NCBI GenBank assembly: GCA_963728075.1
Contig: CAVSIP010000001.1
Span: forward strand, 372,001-436,000
Length of the DNA stretch: 64,000 nt
Origin: CAVSIP01 sp963728075
Lineage (GTDB): Bacteria > Actinomycetota > Actinomycetes > JAFAQI01 > DASSKL01
Direction of reading: 5' to 3'
This document shows positions 1 through 11,344 of the stretch, piece by piece. The translations under genes were made by a program, and so were the position numbers. The stretch's first letter is position 1; each line of letters opens with the position of its first letter. The notes below the pieces were generated by a model. That model ran no database searches. It worked only from the letters and a program-made list of their open reading frames with translations, and had not been told where the DNA came from.

Positions 1-122
1 ACCTGGCCGACTCCGGCGATCGTCGTCGGCGGGGTCCTGGCCGTGCTGCTCTCCCTCCGGGGGACGTCGTACGACGGGGTCGCCGGAGGAGCGAACCGGG
101 CACGGAGCAGGAGCCCTCGTGA
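1..122 (+). CDS. lspA: Lipoprotein signal peptidase, C-terminal end (partial)
   Basis: The window opens inside a gene that reads L-A-D-S in one frame and then AIVVGGVLAVLLSLRG in the next, which together match the last membrane helix and catalytic-Asp region of signal peptidase II (LspA), the inner-membrane protease that trims prolipoproteins. A second shift near base 92 gives an acidic tail ending EPGTEQEPS and a TGA at 120-122 that overlaps the GTG of rluD. lspA directly before rluD is a common actinobacterial arrangement. Two compensating single-base indels are therefore inferred here (an extra G near base 15, a missing base near 92). The call rests on only about 40 residues. Confidence 0.55.
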   Translation, partial: LADSGDRRRRGPGRAALPPGDVVRRGRRRSEPGTEQEPS

Positions 123-1057
123 CCACCGCCGAGCACCGCAGCGTGCCTGTGCCGGAGGGTCTCGACGGCCTGCGGCTCGACGCCGCCGTCGCGCGGCTGT
201 TCGGGCTGTCGCGCACCCGCGCCGCGGAGATCGTCGAGTCGGGAGCCGCCAGCCTGGACGGCCGTCCCGCGGCGAAGTCCGCCAAGGTCACCGCCGGCTC
301 GTGGCTCGAGGTGGAGATCCCCCGTGCGTCCGCGCCGGTCGCGGCGTGCCGCAGGCCGGTGCCCGGGTTGCGCGTCGTCCACGACGACGCCGACGTCGTC
401 GTCGTCGACAAGCCGGTCGGCGTCGCGGCGCACCCGAGCCCGGGCTGGGACGGCCCGACGGTGGTCGGCGGCCTGGCCGCTGCGGGGTACCGGATCGCGA
501 CGTCGGGTGCCGCCGAGCGACAGGGCGTCGTCCACCGGCTCGACGTCGGGACGAGCGGGCTGATGGTCGTGGCCAAGAGCGAGCACGCGTACGCCCTGCT
601 CAAGCGCGCGTTCCGCGAGCGGGAGGTCGACAAGCGGTACGCCGCGCTCGTCCAGGGCCACCCGGACCCGCTGCGCGGCACGATCGACGCCCCGATCGAC
701 CGGCATCCCTCCCACGACTACCGGTTCGCCGTCGTCGCCGGAGGCAAGCCGAGCGTCACCCACTACGACACGGTGGAGGCCTTCCGCGCCGCGTCGCTGC
801 TCGACGTCCGGCTGGAGACCGGTCGCACGCACCAGATCCGGGTGCACATGGCGGCCGTGCGGCACCCGTGCGTCGGCGACCTCGCGTACGGCGCCGACCC
901 CACCCTCGCCGAGCGGCTCGGGCTGACCCGGCAGTGGCTGCACGCGGCGCGCCTCGGCTTCGCGCATCCGGCCGACGGCCGGTGGCTGGAGCTGGACAGC
1001 CCGTACCCGGAGGACCTCGCGCGCGCCCTCGAGCTCGTCCGGGCGGACAGCCAGTGA
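119..1057 (+). CDS. rluD: RluD-family 23S rRNA pseudouridine synthase
   Basis: A 312-residue protein with an N-terminal S4-like RNA-binding region (about residues 15-75, LDAAVARLFGLSRTRA) followed by the pseudouridine synthase domain. The catalytic motif HRLDVGTSGLMV (about residue 140) holds the conserved Asp, and RTHQIRVHM is the usual C-terminal motif of this family. Members isomerise uridines in 23S rRNA helix 69. The GTG start overlaps the inferred lspA stop, and the stop overlaps the next GTG by four bases, so it sits in a translationally coupled operon. The exact target uridines cannot be told from sequence. Confidence 0.9.
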   Translation: MTTAEHRSVPVPEGLDGLRLDAAVARLFGLSRTRAAEIVESGAASLDGRPAAKSAKVTAGSWLEVEIPRASAPVAACRRPVPGLRVVHDDADVVVVDKPVGVAAHPSPGWDGPTVVGGLAAAGYRIATSGAAERQGVVHRLDVGTSGLMVVAKSEHAYALLKRAFREREVDKRYAALVQGHPDPLRGTIDAPIDRHPSHDYRFAVVAGGKPSVTHYDTVEAFRAASLLDVRLETGRTHQIRVHMAAVRHPCVGDLAYGADPTLAERLGLTRQWLHAARLGFAHPADGRWLELDSPYPEDLARALELVRADSQ

Positions 1058-1929
1058 CCCTGCGCGACCTCGACGACCGGGTGCTGCCCGGCATCGCGCG
1101 CGGGGTACGCCGGGTGAACGGCCGCGTCGACCGGGTGCGCGAGCGCGTCCGGCCCGTCCTCGAGGACGTCCGCACCGACCCGGTCGAGGTCGCTCGGCGG
1201 CGGCCGCACGCGGCCGTCGCCGGTGCCGTGGTCCTCGTGCTGCTGCTCGGCGTCGGGGCCGCGCTGAGCCGGAGCGGTCAGCACAGCGCGCCCGCGCCGA
1301 CGAGCGAGCACTCGCGCTTCGCGGTCGTCGGCCCTCATCGCGGCCAGCAGGTCAGCGACTACCGGCATGCGGCCGCCGGCCGGCTGGCGCAGCTGGCCCG
1401 TACGCACCCGAACACCCCCGTCCTCGCGGTCGTCGACCTCCGGCGCTACCTCGACCCGGCCGGCGTACGCCGGCTCACCGCCGGGCTGCCGGTCCTGCGT
1501 GCGTACGTGCACGTACGGCTGCCGCAGGGTGACACCCCCGTCCACGTCGTCACCCTGTCCGGGATCGACGACCTGGCGGGCGAGGTGGCCCGTACCGGCC
1601 GGGTGAGCGCGCAGGCCGCTGTGGGCTACGGCCAGCTGCTCGCCGCGCTGGGCAAGCCCGGCGACGCACGCCAGCAGGAGCTGCACGACGTGTACGTCAC
1701 CCGCCGGGACACGGCCCGGGCGGAGGCCGCCCGGCTCACTCCCCGCTGCCCTTGTGTCTTCGGCCTGGTGGTCCGGGCGACGGCCGACCGCTTGCAGCGG
1801 CTCGCGGACAGCGACCAGGTCCGGGTGGTCGACCCCGCGCCGCGCGAGGTCACCCTCACCGGGCTCGCCGCGCTCGCCCTGCTGCCGGAGACGACCGGGG
1901 CCGTCCCCGCCGACCAGGGGTTCGCGTGA
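1054..1929 (+). CDS. Single-pass membrane protein of unknown function
   Basis: A 291-residue protein starting at a GTG that overlaps the rluD stop. An arginine-rich cytoplasmic region of about 50 residues is followed by one hydrophobic segment (AVAGAVVLVLLLGVGAAL, about residues 52-69) and an extracytoplasmic domain of about 220 residues. That domain contains two cysteines close together in the motif TPRCPCVFGLVV, which could form a disulfide or bind a metal. I recognise no family with confidence. Its place after lspA-rluD suggests an envelope role, but that is inference. It is followed by a C-rich tract and a strong hairpin. Confidence 0.7.
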   Translation: MTLRDLDDRVLPGIARGVRRVNGRVDRVRERVRPVLEDVRTDPVEVARRRPHAAVAGAVVLVLLLGVGAALSRSGQHSAPAPTSEHSRFAVVGPHRGQQVSDYRHAAAGRLAQLARTHPNTPVLAVVDLRRYLDPAGVRRLTAGLPVLRAYVHVRLPQGDTPVHVVTLSGIDDLAGEVARTGRVSAQAAVGYGQLLAALGKPGDARQQELHDVYVTRRDTARAEAARLTPRCPCVFGLVVRATADRLQRLADSDQVRVVDPAPREVTLTGLAALALLPETTGAVPADQGFA

Positions 1930-1962
1930 GCAGCACCCCCGCCCCCACCCCCACCCCCCCAT

Positions 1963-2023
1963 CCCGTGATCGTCTGCACGGGAACCGCTCTCTATGGCGG
2001 CTGTGGTGCAGACGATCACCGGG
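1963..2023. repeat. Long intergenic palindrome (possible terminator or REP-like element)
   Basis: GTGATCGTCTGCAC at 1966-1979 pairs perfectly with GTGCAGACGATCAC at 2006-2019, extended by CCC/GGG with one bulged base. The 26-nt loop contains a small inner stem CCGC/GCGG. It lies between two same-strand genes just after a C-rich tract. No T-run follows, so it is not a classical intrinsic terminator. Its GATC-containing arm followed by GGGAACCG resembles the element at 40.2 kb. Confidence 0.7.
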
Positions 2024-2040
2024 AGGCGGGGGGAGCGCCG

Positions 2041-2478
2041 GTGAGCCGTACGCAGGCGGTGGTGTCGCTCGTCCGTACGCCGGCGGACCTGGCGGCGGCG
2101 CTCGACGTCCGTCACGAGGTGTTCGTGATCGGCCAGGGGGTGCCGCTCGACCTCGAGCAGGACGGGCGCGACGGTGCGGCGGAGCACGTCCTCGGCCGGG
2201 TGGACGGCCGGCCGGTCGCCGCGGCGCGGCTGCTCGTCGACGACGGCGTGGCCCTGGTGCAGCGGGTGGCCGTACGCGCGGATCTGCGCGGCGCCGGCAT
2301 CGGTGCGGCGGTGATGGCTGCGCTCGAGGACCGGGCCCGTGAGCGGGGCGCGGGGGTCGCCGAGCTGCACGCGCAGGTCGCGGTCCGGGGGTTCTACGAG
2401 CGGCTGGGCTACCAGGCGTTCGGGCCCGAGTACGACGAGGCCGGTATCCGGCACGTGTCGATGCGCAAGCAGTTGTGA
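2041..2478 (+). CDS. GNAT-family N-acetyltransferase (ElaA-like)
   Basis: A 145-residue single-domain GNAT protein. It has the acetyl-CoA-binding motif A (QRVAVRADLRGAGIGAAVM, about residues 73-92) and the C-terminal FYERLGYQAFG typical of ElaA and related acyltransferases. The N-terminal stretch VRHEVFVIGQGVPLDLEQD is also characteristic of the ElaA group. Substrate unknown. It is preceded by the palindrome at 1963-2023 and followed by a bulged hairpin before dnaE, so it is probably a separate transcription unit. Confidence 0.8.
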   Translation: MSRTQAVVSLVRTPADLAAALDVRHEVFVIGQGVPLDLEQDGRDGAAEHVLGRVDGRPVAAARLLVDDGVALVQRVAVRADLRGAGIGAAVMAALEDRARERGAGVAELHAQVAVRGFYERLGYQAFGPEYDEAGIRHVSMRKQL

Positions 2479-2483
2479 CGCGC

Positions 2484-2516
2484 CGACGCGACACGCCGAC
2501 GGGTGTCGCGGCGTCG
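2484..2516. repeat. Bulged hairpin just upstream of dnaE
   Basis: GCGACAC (2488-2494) pairs with GTGTCGC (2503-2509), and CGAC/GTCG extends the stem across a three-base bulge. It ends eight bases before the first dnaE ATG, so it could end the GNAT transcript or affect dnaE initiation. The segment GCGACACGCCG is close to the core of the dispersed repeats, but the similarity is short. Confidence 0.4.
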
Positions 2517-2523
2517 TGGTGCA

Positions 2524-6055
<3,532 letters not shown>

Positions 6056-6072
6056 AGCGCAGCCGGGCAGGG

Positions 6073-6086
6073 CACACTGTCCGCCG
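6073..6086 (+). promoter_or_regulatory. Putative leaderless -10 box (glycosyltransferase operon)
   Basis: CACACT at 6073-6078 lies seven bases before the GTG at 6086, the spacing expected if transcription begins at the start codon. The same box and spacing recur before coaE. Confidence 0.4.
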
Positions 6087-7212
6087 TGACCGATCCGTCC
6101 TCCCGTCGCGTGCTCGTCGTCTCGGCGAGCATGGGCGCGGGGCACGACAATGCCGCCGCCGAGCTCGTCCGGCGGCTGACCTCCCGCGGGCACCACGTCG
6201 ACACGGTGGACCTGCTCCAGCTGCCCGGCGGCGGGCGAGGGCAGCGGCTGCGCCGGTTCTACGACCTCATGCTGCGCCGGATGCCGTGGCTGTACGACGG
6301 CGCCATGCGGTTCTGGGCGCGGTACCCGCGGCCGCTCGAGGAGGTCACCCGCCTGGGCGCCGGGCCGTACGAGCGCGGCCTCGCCGGCGCGGTCGCCACG
6401 TTCGCCCCGGACGTCGTGGTGTCGACGTTCAACCTGGCCAGCCAGTGCCTCGGGCGCATGCGCGCGCGGGGCGAGCTGGCCGTACCGGTCGTCACGTACG
6501 TCACCGACCCGGGCGCGCACCCGTACTGGGTGCACCCGCGGGTGGACCTGCACCTGACCGTCACCGCGGCCACGGCGGAGGCACTCGTCCCGATGGGCGC
6601 GCGGGAGGTGGTGGCGACCGGACCGCTCGTGCGGCCGGAGTTCCTCGGCGGGCGCAGCGACCGGCCGGCCGCCCGCGCGCGCCTGGGCCTTCCGGCGGAC
6701 GGGCCCGTCGCGCTGGTCGCCGCCGGCTCGGAGGCGTTCGGCCACGTGGAGCGGACGGTCCGCCTGCTCGCGCGGCACGGCGGGGTGGTCCCCGTGGTGC
6801 TCTGCGGACGCGACGAGGACCTGCGCCGCCGGCTGCAGGCGGCGGGGCACGGCATCGCGCTCGGCTGGGTGGACGACGTCGCCGGGCTGATGAGCGCCGC
6901 CGACTGCCTGGTGGACAACGCGGGCGGCCTCACCTGCCTGGAGGCGCTGTGCATCGGCCTGCCGGTCGTGGTCTTCCGCCCGCTGCCCGGTCACGGCCGG
7001 TTCAACGCGGCCGCGCTCGAGGCCGCCGGTCTCGCGCACTGGGTGCGCCGGGACGCCGACCTCGGCGAGGAGGTCGCGCGGCTTGTGGGCGACCCGGCGC
7101 GGTGCGCCGCTCAGGTGGCCCGGGGCGGGCCATCGCCCCGGCCGGGACGGGCGGGGACGCCGCGGCCGAGGTGCTGCGCCTCACCGCCGCCGCGGACGTG
7201 CTCACGCGGTGA
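6086..7212 (+). CDS. MGDG-synthase-type glycosyltransferase (one frameshift)
   Basis: About 375 residues. The N-terminal domain (VLVVSASMGAGHDNAA) matches the monogalactosyldiacylglycerol synthase family, and the C-terminal half is a GT28-like nucleotide-sugar-binding domain with DNAGGLTCLEALCIGLPVVV. Such enzymes transfer a sugar from a UDP-sugar to a lipid on the cytoplasmic face of the membrane. One base appears to be missing near 7125: upstream reads DPARCAAQVARG, and the continuation RAIAPAGTGGDAAAEVLRL is in the next frame, ending at TGA 7210-7212. That stop overlaps the GTG of the deacetylase, so the pair are coupled. Sugar and acceptor are unknown. Confidence 0.75.
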
Positions 7213-7916
7213 GAGCCCTTCGCACGGCCGCCCTCGCGGCGGCCGCCCTGCATGTCGTCCCCGCAGCCACCTGGCTGCCTCCCGTACGGCTGCGGCTCGC
7301 CCCGGGGCTGGCGGGGGTCGGGCGGCGCGGGCACCTGGCGCTGACCTTCGACGACGGGCCCGACCCGGTGTCCACCCCACGGGTGCTCGCCGCGCTCGAC
7401 GACCTGGGGTGGCGCGCCACGTTCTTCGTGCTGGGCGACGCGGTGCGCCGAGCGCCCGGCCTGCTGGGCGAGATCACCGCCGCCGGGCACGAGGTCGGCC
7501 TGCACGGTGACACCCACCGCTACCTGCTGCTGCGTGACCCGTGGGCCGCGTACGACGACCTGCGCCGCGGTCGGGACACCGTGGCCGAGGCGCTCGGGAC
7601 CGTCCCGTCCTGGTTCCGCCCGCCGTACGGCGTGCTCTCGGGCCCGGGGCTGCTCGCCGCCCATGCGTTACGCGTGCGCCCGGTGCTGTGGACGGCCTGG
7701 GGCCGCGACTGGCGGGCCGAGGCGACGGCGGAGTCGGTCGTCGCCGATCTGGCCGCGGGCGTGCTCGACGGCGGCACGGCGCTGCTGCACGACTCGGACG
7801 TCACCTCCGCCCCCGGCTCGTGGCAGGCCACGCTCGGTGCGCTGCCGCTCCTGGCCGAGCACGTCGCCCGGCAGGGACTGGCCGTGGGGCCGCTGATGGA
7901 GCACGGCATACGCTGA
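7209..7916 (+). CDS. Polysaccharide deacetylase (NodB-like, CE4)
   Basis: A 235-residue CE4 protein. TFDDGPDP (about residue 47) is the first NodB motif with the catalytic and metal-binding Asp residues, HGDTHR supplies the metal-binding histidines, FRPPYGVL is motif 3 and LLHDSD carries the late His. A hydrophobic N-terminus (AALAAAALHVVPAATW) suggests a signal peptide or membrane anchor. Family members remove acetyl groups from N-acetylglucosamine-type sugars in cell-surface glycans. Its GTG overlaps the glycosyltransferase stop, suggesting that both act on the same glycan or glycolipid (inference). Confidence 0.85.
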   Translation: MRALRTAALAAAALHVVPAATWLPPVRLRLAPGLAGVGRRGHLALTFDDGPDPVSTPRVLAALDDLGWRATFFVLGDAVRRAPGLLGEITAAGHEVGLHGDTHRYLLLRDPWAAYDDLRRGRDTVAEALGTVPSWFRPPYGVLSGPGLLAAHALRVRPVLWTAWGRDWRAEATAESVVADLAAGVLDGGTALLHDSDVTSAPGSWQATLGALPLLAEHVARQGLAVGPLMEHGIR

Positions 7917-7924
7917 GGGCACCC

Positions 7925-8890
7925 ATGGGAGAACAGGCCTACGTCGTGCGCGGCCTGGTGCGGCACTACCGCGCCGGCCGGCCGCCGCGCACCGTACGCG
8001 CCAACGACGGCATCGACCTCGACGTGCAGGTCGGCGAGGTGTTCGGCCTGCTCGGCCCGAACGGCGCGGGCAAGTCCACCCTCGTACGCCAGCTGATGGG
8101 ACTGCTCGCCCCGGACGCGGGCTCGGTGACCTTGTTCGGACGCGACGTGGTTCGCGAGCCGCGGTCGGTGACCCGGCTCGCCGCCTACCTCGCCCAGGAC
8201 GAGCCGGTGCTCGGCGAGCTGCCCGTACGCCTCGCCGTGGAGACCACCGGCCGGCTGCGCGGGCTCGGCCGCCGCGACGCGCGGGCCGCCGCGGAGGCGC
8301 TGCTCGCCGAGCTCGGGCTCGAGCCGGTGGCCGATCGGCCGCTGGTGCGGCTGTCGGGCGGCCAGCGTCGGCTGGCCGGCGTCGCGACCGCACTCGTGGG
8401 GGAGCGGCCCGTCCTCGTGCTCGACGAGCCGACGACGGGGCTCGACCCCACGGCCCGGCGCGCGGTCTGGACCGCCCTGGAGCGCCGGCGGGCCACGGCC
8501 GGCACGACGATCCTGCTCGTCACGCACAACGTCCTGGAGGCGGAGACCGTCCTCGACCGGGTCGCCGTGCTGGAGGCCGGGCGGGTGATCGCCTGCGACA
8601 CCCCCGGCCGGCTCAAGGCGTCGGTGAGCGACGAGGTGCGGCTGGACCTGGTCTGGCGGCACGACCCGCCGCTCGGGGACGCGACGGTGTCCATGCTCGC
8701 GCGCCGGGCCCAGGTCACCGGCCGGCGCTGGAGTGCCCGGCTCTCCCCGCCGGACGCCCGCGAGGCGCTGTCCCGGCTCACGACGGGAGACGCGTTCGGG
8801 GCGCTCGACGACTTCACGCTCGCGACCCCCACGCTGGAAGACGTCTACCTCGCGCTCGGTGGGCGCTCGGACGACCTGGAGCGCGTGTGA
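7925..8890 (+). CDS. ABC transporter ATP-binding protein
   Basis: A 321-residue ATPase with Walker A GPNGAGKST, signature LSGGQRRLAGVATAL, Walker B VLVLDEPTTGLDP and the switch His in LLVTHN. The C-terminal extension of about 90 residues (LRLTTGDAFGALDDF... TPTLEDVYLALGG) is typical of DrrA/NatA-type exporters and ABC-2 systems. It starts eight bases after the deacetylase and overlaps the permease gene by four bases. Probably an exporter of a lipid, glycan or drug; the neighbouring glycosyltransferase and deacetylase favour an envelope substrate (inference). Confidence 0.85.
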   Translation: MGEQAYVVRGLVRHYRAGRPPRTVRANDGIDLDVQVGEVFGLLGPNGAGKSTLVRQLMGLLAPDAGSVTLFGRDVVREPRSVTRLAAYLAQDEPVLGELPVRLAVETTGRLRGLGRRDARAAAEALLAELGLEPVADRPLVRLSGGQRRLAGVATALVGERPVLVLDEPTTGLDPTARRAVWTALERRRATAGTTILLVTHNVLEAETVLDRVAVLEAGRVIACDTPGRLKASVSDEVRLDLVWRHDPPLGDATVSMLARRAQVTGRRWSARLSPPDAREALSRLTTGDAFGALDDFTLATPTLEDVYLALGGRSDDLERV

Positions 8891-9681
8891 CCGTCACGAC
8901 CGCCACTGCGACCCTGTCCGCGCGGGCCGCCGAACGCGGGACGCCCTTCCGGGCCGCCGTCGCGGCGGTGTACGCCTCGCAGCTGTCGCGGGCACGGGTG
9001 GCGCGCGCGTCGCTGCTGTTCGTGGCGACCCTGCAGTCCGTGGGCATCCTCGTGCTGCTGCGGGGCGTCGTCGACACGAACAGCGACGTGACGAAGGAGT
9101 CGATCGTCGCGGGGTCGACGGTGCTCGTCGTCGCGTTCGTGGCCCTCAACCTGCTGGCCCAGCGGTTCGGCGCCCTGCGCGCCAGCCGCGCGCTGGACTA
9201 CTACGCCGCGCTGCCCGTGCCTGGCGCCGCGGTGGTGCTCGGCACCGCCGCGTCGTACGCGACGTTCACCGTCCCCGGCGCGGTCGTCACCGCGGCTCTC
9301 GGGGTCGCGCTGTACGGCCTGCCGCCGGCCGGCCTGCTCCTGCTGCCCGTGGTGCTGCCGCTCGCCGGTGCGTCCCTGGCCGGTCTGGGTGCGGCGTTCG
9401 GCCTGCTCATGCCGCGCGCCGAGCTGGCGACGGTGGCCGGTCAGCTGGGGATGACCGCCGTGCTCTTCCTCGGCGTGATCCCGCCCCAGCGGCTGCCGCT
9501 CGTCGTGCGCGCGCTGCGCGCCGTGGTGCCGTCGACGTACACCATCGACGCGCTGGCCGGTGGCTTCCTGCGCCACCCGGACTGGCCGTGGATCGGCTGG
9601 CACCTCGGGGTCAGCGCCGGCATCGCGGTCGCCACGCTCGCGCTCGCGACGTGGTCGTTCCAGCGTGCGGTGACCCGGTGA
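8887..9681 (+). CDS. ABC-2 type transporter permease
   Basis: A 264-residue protein with about six hydrophobic segments (for example LLFVATLQSVGILVLL and VLVVAFVALNLLAQ) and the ABC-2 late motif near VVPSTYTIDALAGGFLRHP. It overlaps the ATPase gene by four bases and its own stop overlaps the next gene, so it is the membrane partner of the preceding ATPase. Confidence 0.8.
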   Translation: MTVTTATATLSARAAERGTPFRAAVAAVYASQLSRARVARASLLFVATLQSVGILVLLRGVVDTNSDVTKESIVAGSTVLVVAFVALNLLAQRFGALRASRALDYYAALPVPGAAVVLGTAASYATFTVPGAVVTAALGVALYGLPPAGLLLLPVVLPLAGASLAGLGAAFGLLMPRAELATVAGQLGMTAVLFLGVIPPQRLPLVVRALRAVVPSTYTIDALAGGFLRHPDWPWIGWHLGVSAGIAVATLALATWSFQRAVTR

Positions 9682-10169
9682 GCGGGTTCTGGCGCCGGCA
9701 GGTCGCCGCCGCCGGCCTCACCACGCTGGTCCTCGTGCTGCTCGGCGCGCCGGTCGGCCTGATCTGGTCTGCGCTGGCGCCGCGGCTCGCGGTGACTGCA
9801 GCGGGGCAGGGCGGCATCAACCTCGTGGACGCCTCGAGCGAGGCGCTGGTGGCCGCCGACGGCTACTTCGTCTTCGTCACCGCCGCGGTCGGGCTGGTCT
9901 GCGGCGTGCTGGCGTACGCGTACGGCCGCCGGCACGGCACCGGGGTCGTGGCAGGTCTCGCCGCCGGCGGGGTCGCCGCTGCGGTGGTCGCGGCGAGCGT
10001 GGGCCGGGCACGCTTCCACGACGCCTTCGAGCGGGCGATCGACCGGGCGCCGGTGGGCACGCACCTGCATTTGTACCTGTCCGTGCGGGCCGAGTCGGCC
10101 CTGCTCGCCTGGGCCTTCATCGCGGTCGCGACGTTCTTCCTGCTCACCCTCCGCGAGCGCCACGCATAG
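9678..10169 (+). CDS. Small membrane protein of unknown function
   Basis: A 163-residue protein starting at a GTG that overlaps the permease stop. It has an N-terminal helix (AAAGLTTLVLVLLGAPVGLIWSAL), a loop of about 40 residues containing a possible short exposed domain, two central helices (FVFVTAAVGLVCGVLAYAYG and VVAGLAAGGVAAAVVAASVG) and a last helix (LLAWAFIAVATFFLLTL). This layout recalls small DUF2567-like actinobacterial membrane proteins, but I cannot assign a family. Last gene of the operon; its 3' end faces the structured repeat array. Confidence 0.65.
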   Translation: MSGFWRRQVAAAGLTTLVLVLLGAPVGLIWSALAPRLAVTAAGQGGINLVDASSEALVAADGYFVFVTAAVGLVCGVLAYAYGRRHGTGVVAGLAAGGVAAAVVAASVGRARFHDAFERAIDRAPVGTHLHLYLSVRAESALLAWAFIAVATFFLLTLRERHA

Positions 10170-10205
10170 GCCCGCCGCGGCCGGCGCCCCCGCCCGCCCC
10201 CCTGT

Positions 10206-10272
10206 CCGGGCGTTGGCGCCAACGCTGGACGACACGCCGTACGCGGCCCAGATCGCGCGTCAACGCTTCCGG
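10206..10272. repeat. Structured dispersed repeat, family A, copy 1
   Basis: Outer arms GCGTTGGCGC and GCGTCAACGC form a 10-bp stem with one G-T (G-U in RNA) wobble. An inner stem CTGGAC/GCCCAG holds one mismatch and encloses the invariant core CGACACGCCGTACG. Flanked by CCCCCCTGT on the left and GGCGGCGCCGCG on the right. Confidence 0.85.
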
Positions 10273-10334
10273 GCGGCGCCGCGTACGAACGCTTCCGGGC
10301 GGCGCCGCCCCCCTGTCCAGACCCGCCCCCCTGT

Positions 10335-10401
10335 CCGGGCGTTGGCGCCAACGCTGGACGACACGCCGTACGCGGTCCAGATCGCGCGCCAACGCCTCCG
10401 G
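10335..10401. repeat. Structured dispersed repeat, family A, copy 2
   Basis: The best-paired copy: outer arms GCGTTGGCGC/GCGCCAACGC are perfect over 10 bp, CCGG/CCGG extends the stem across a two-base bulge, and the inner stem CTGGAC/GTCCAG is perfect. The apical core is CGACACGCCGTACG. Confidence 0.88.
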
Positions 10402-10421
10402 GCGGCGCCGCGCCCCCCTGT

Positions 10422-10487
10422 CCGGGCGTTGGCGCCAACGCTGGACGACACGCCGTACGGGGTCCAGATCGCGCGCCAACGTCTCCG
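10422..10487. repeat. Structured dispersed repeat, family A, copy 3
   Basis: Same structure. The right arm GCGCCAACGT makes a wobble pair with the left-arm G. The inner stem CTGGAC/GTCCAG is perfect, and the core CGACACGCCGTACG is unchanged. Confidence 0.88.
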
Positions 10488-10635
10488 GGCGGCGCCGCGT
10501 ACGAACGCTTCCGGGCGGCGCCGCGCGCCAACGCTTCCGGGCGGCGAGGGCGGCGCCGCGCGCCAACGCTTCCGGGCGGCGAGGGCGGCGCCGCGTACGA
10601 CCGCCGCCGTCGCCGCCCCGTACGACCGCCGCCGG

Positions 10636-11301
10636 TCAGTTCGGGCTGGTCCCGGTGGACAGGTCGGTCGCGGGGGCGGCGCGCAGCCGGCCGAGCATGG
10701 TCAGCTCGCGGTGCAGCAGCCGCAGCTCGTGCCGCAGCCGCGTCCCGGCGTCCGGCTCGGCGAGCAGCGCCTGCCGGTCAGCGAGGTCGAGCATCGTCGT
10801 CGCGGCGACGAGGTACGACAGCAGCAGCGGGTCGTCCGGCAGGTCGGACCGGCCCACCTCGGTGCCCCGCACCGACGCGACGAGGTCCAGGTAGCGGGTG
10901 AAGGCGTCGGTGACCGCCGTGGCGACCACGGCCGACTCCGCGCCGGCCTCCTCCGGCAGCAGCTCCACCTCGGCGGACAGGTACGGCCGGGAGTCGTCGA
11001 CCTCGAGCAGCCGGAACCGCGTCACGCCACCGGTCACCAGGTCGAACCGGCCGTCGTCGTACGGGGTGACGCGGCGCACCTCGGCCGTGCAGCCGACCTC
11101 GTACAGGGCCGGCACCCCGTCCGTCCCGACCTCGCGACCGCGGCGGATCGCGACCACGCCGAAGCGGCGCTCCGGGCCCTCCGGGAGCGCCGTCAGCTCG
11201 CGGACGAGCAGCCGGTACCGCTCCTCGAAGACGTGCAGCGGCAGCAGCAGCCCGGGGAAGAGCACGGTCCCGAGCGGGAACAGCGGCAGCCGAGCGCGCA
11301 C
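10636..11301 (-). CDS. LON substrate-binding-domain protein
   Basis: A 221-residue stand-alone LON N-terminal domain protein (ARLPLFPLGTVLFPGLLLPL at the start, then HVFEERYRLLVREL). It has no ATPase or protease domain, as usual for this actinobacterial family, and its molecular role is not settled. GTG at 11299-11301 is chosen because the conserved LPLFPLGTVLFPG begins five residues later. It diverges from hisD across only 42 bases, so the two genes probably share a promoter region; its 3' end faces the repeat array. Confidence 0.85.
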   Translation of the reverse strand: MRARLPLFPLGTVLFPGLLLPLHVFEERYRLLVRELTALPEGPERRFGVVAIRRGREVGTDGVPALYEVGCTAEVRRVTPYDDGRFDLVTGGVTRFRLLEVDDSRPYLSAEVELLPEEAGAESAVVATAVTDAFTRYLDLVASVRGTEVGRSDLPDDPLLLSYLVAATTMLDLADRQALLAEPDAGTRLRHELRLLHRELTMLGRLRAAPATDLSTGTSPN

Positions 11302-11331
11302 GCGGCCAGCGTAGGCGGATGATCGCGCCGG

Positions 11332-11344
11332 TACCCTCGATGCG
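11332..11344 (+). promoter_or_regulatory. Putative leaderless -10 box for hisD
   Basis: TACCCT at 11332-11337 lies six bases before the hisD GTG at 11344 with no Shine-Dalgarno between, consistent with transcription of the his operon starting at the start codon. Confidence 0.5.

Larger units (their letters stand above)
10170..10635. repeat. Gene-free region made of repeat units between convergent genes
   Basis: No credible gene lies here. It holds three full copies of a structured unit of about 67 nt, then truncated right-arm copies built on AACGCTTCCGGGCGGCG: a 35-bp unit repeated in tandem at 10526-10560 and 10561-10595, with related partial copies at 10286-10309 and 10501-10524. The region ends in GTACGACCGCCGCCG repeats. 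It lies between the 3' ends of two convergent genes. Confidence 0.85.

Noticed and set aside
10206..10497. CRISPR array
   Set aside because: The repeats are long, structured and separated by repeat-derived sequence rather than unique spacers of constant length, and no cas genes are present.
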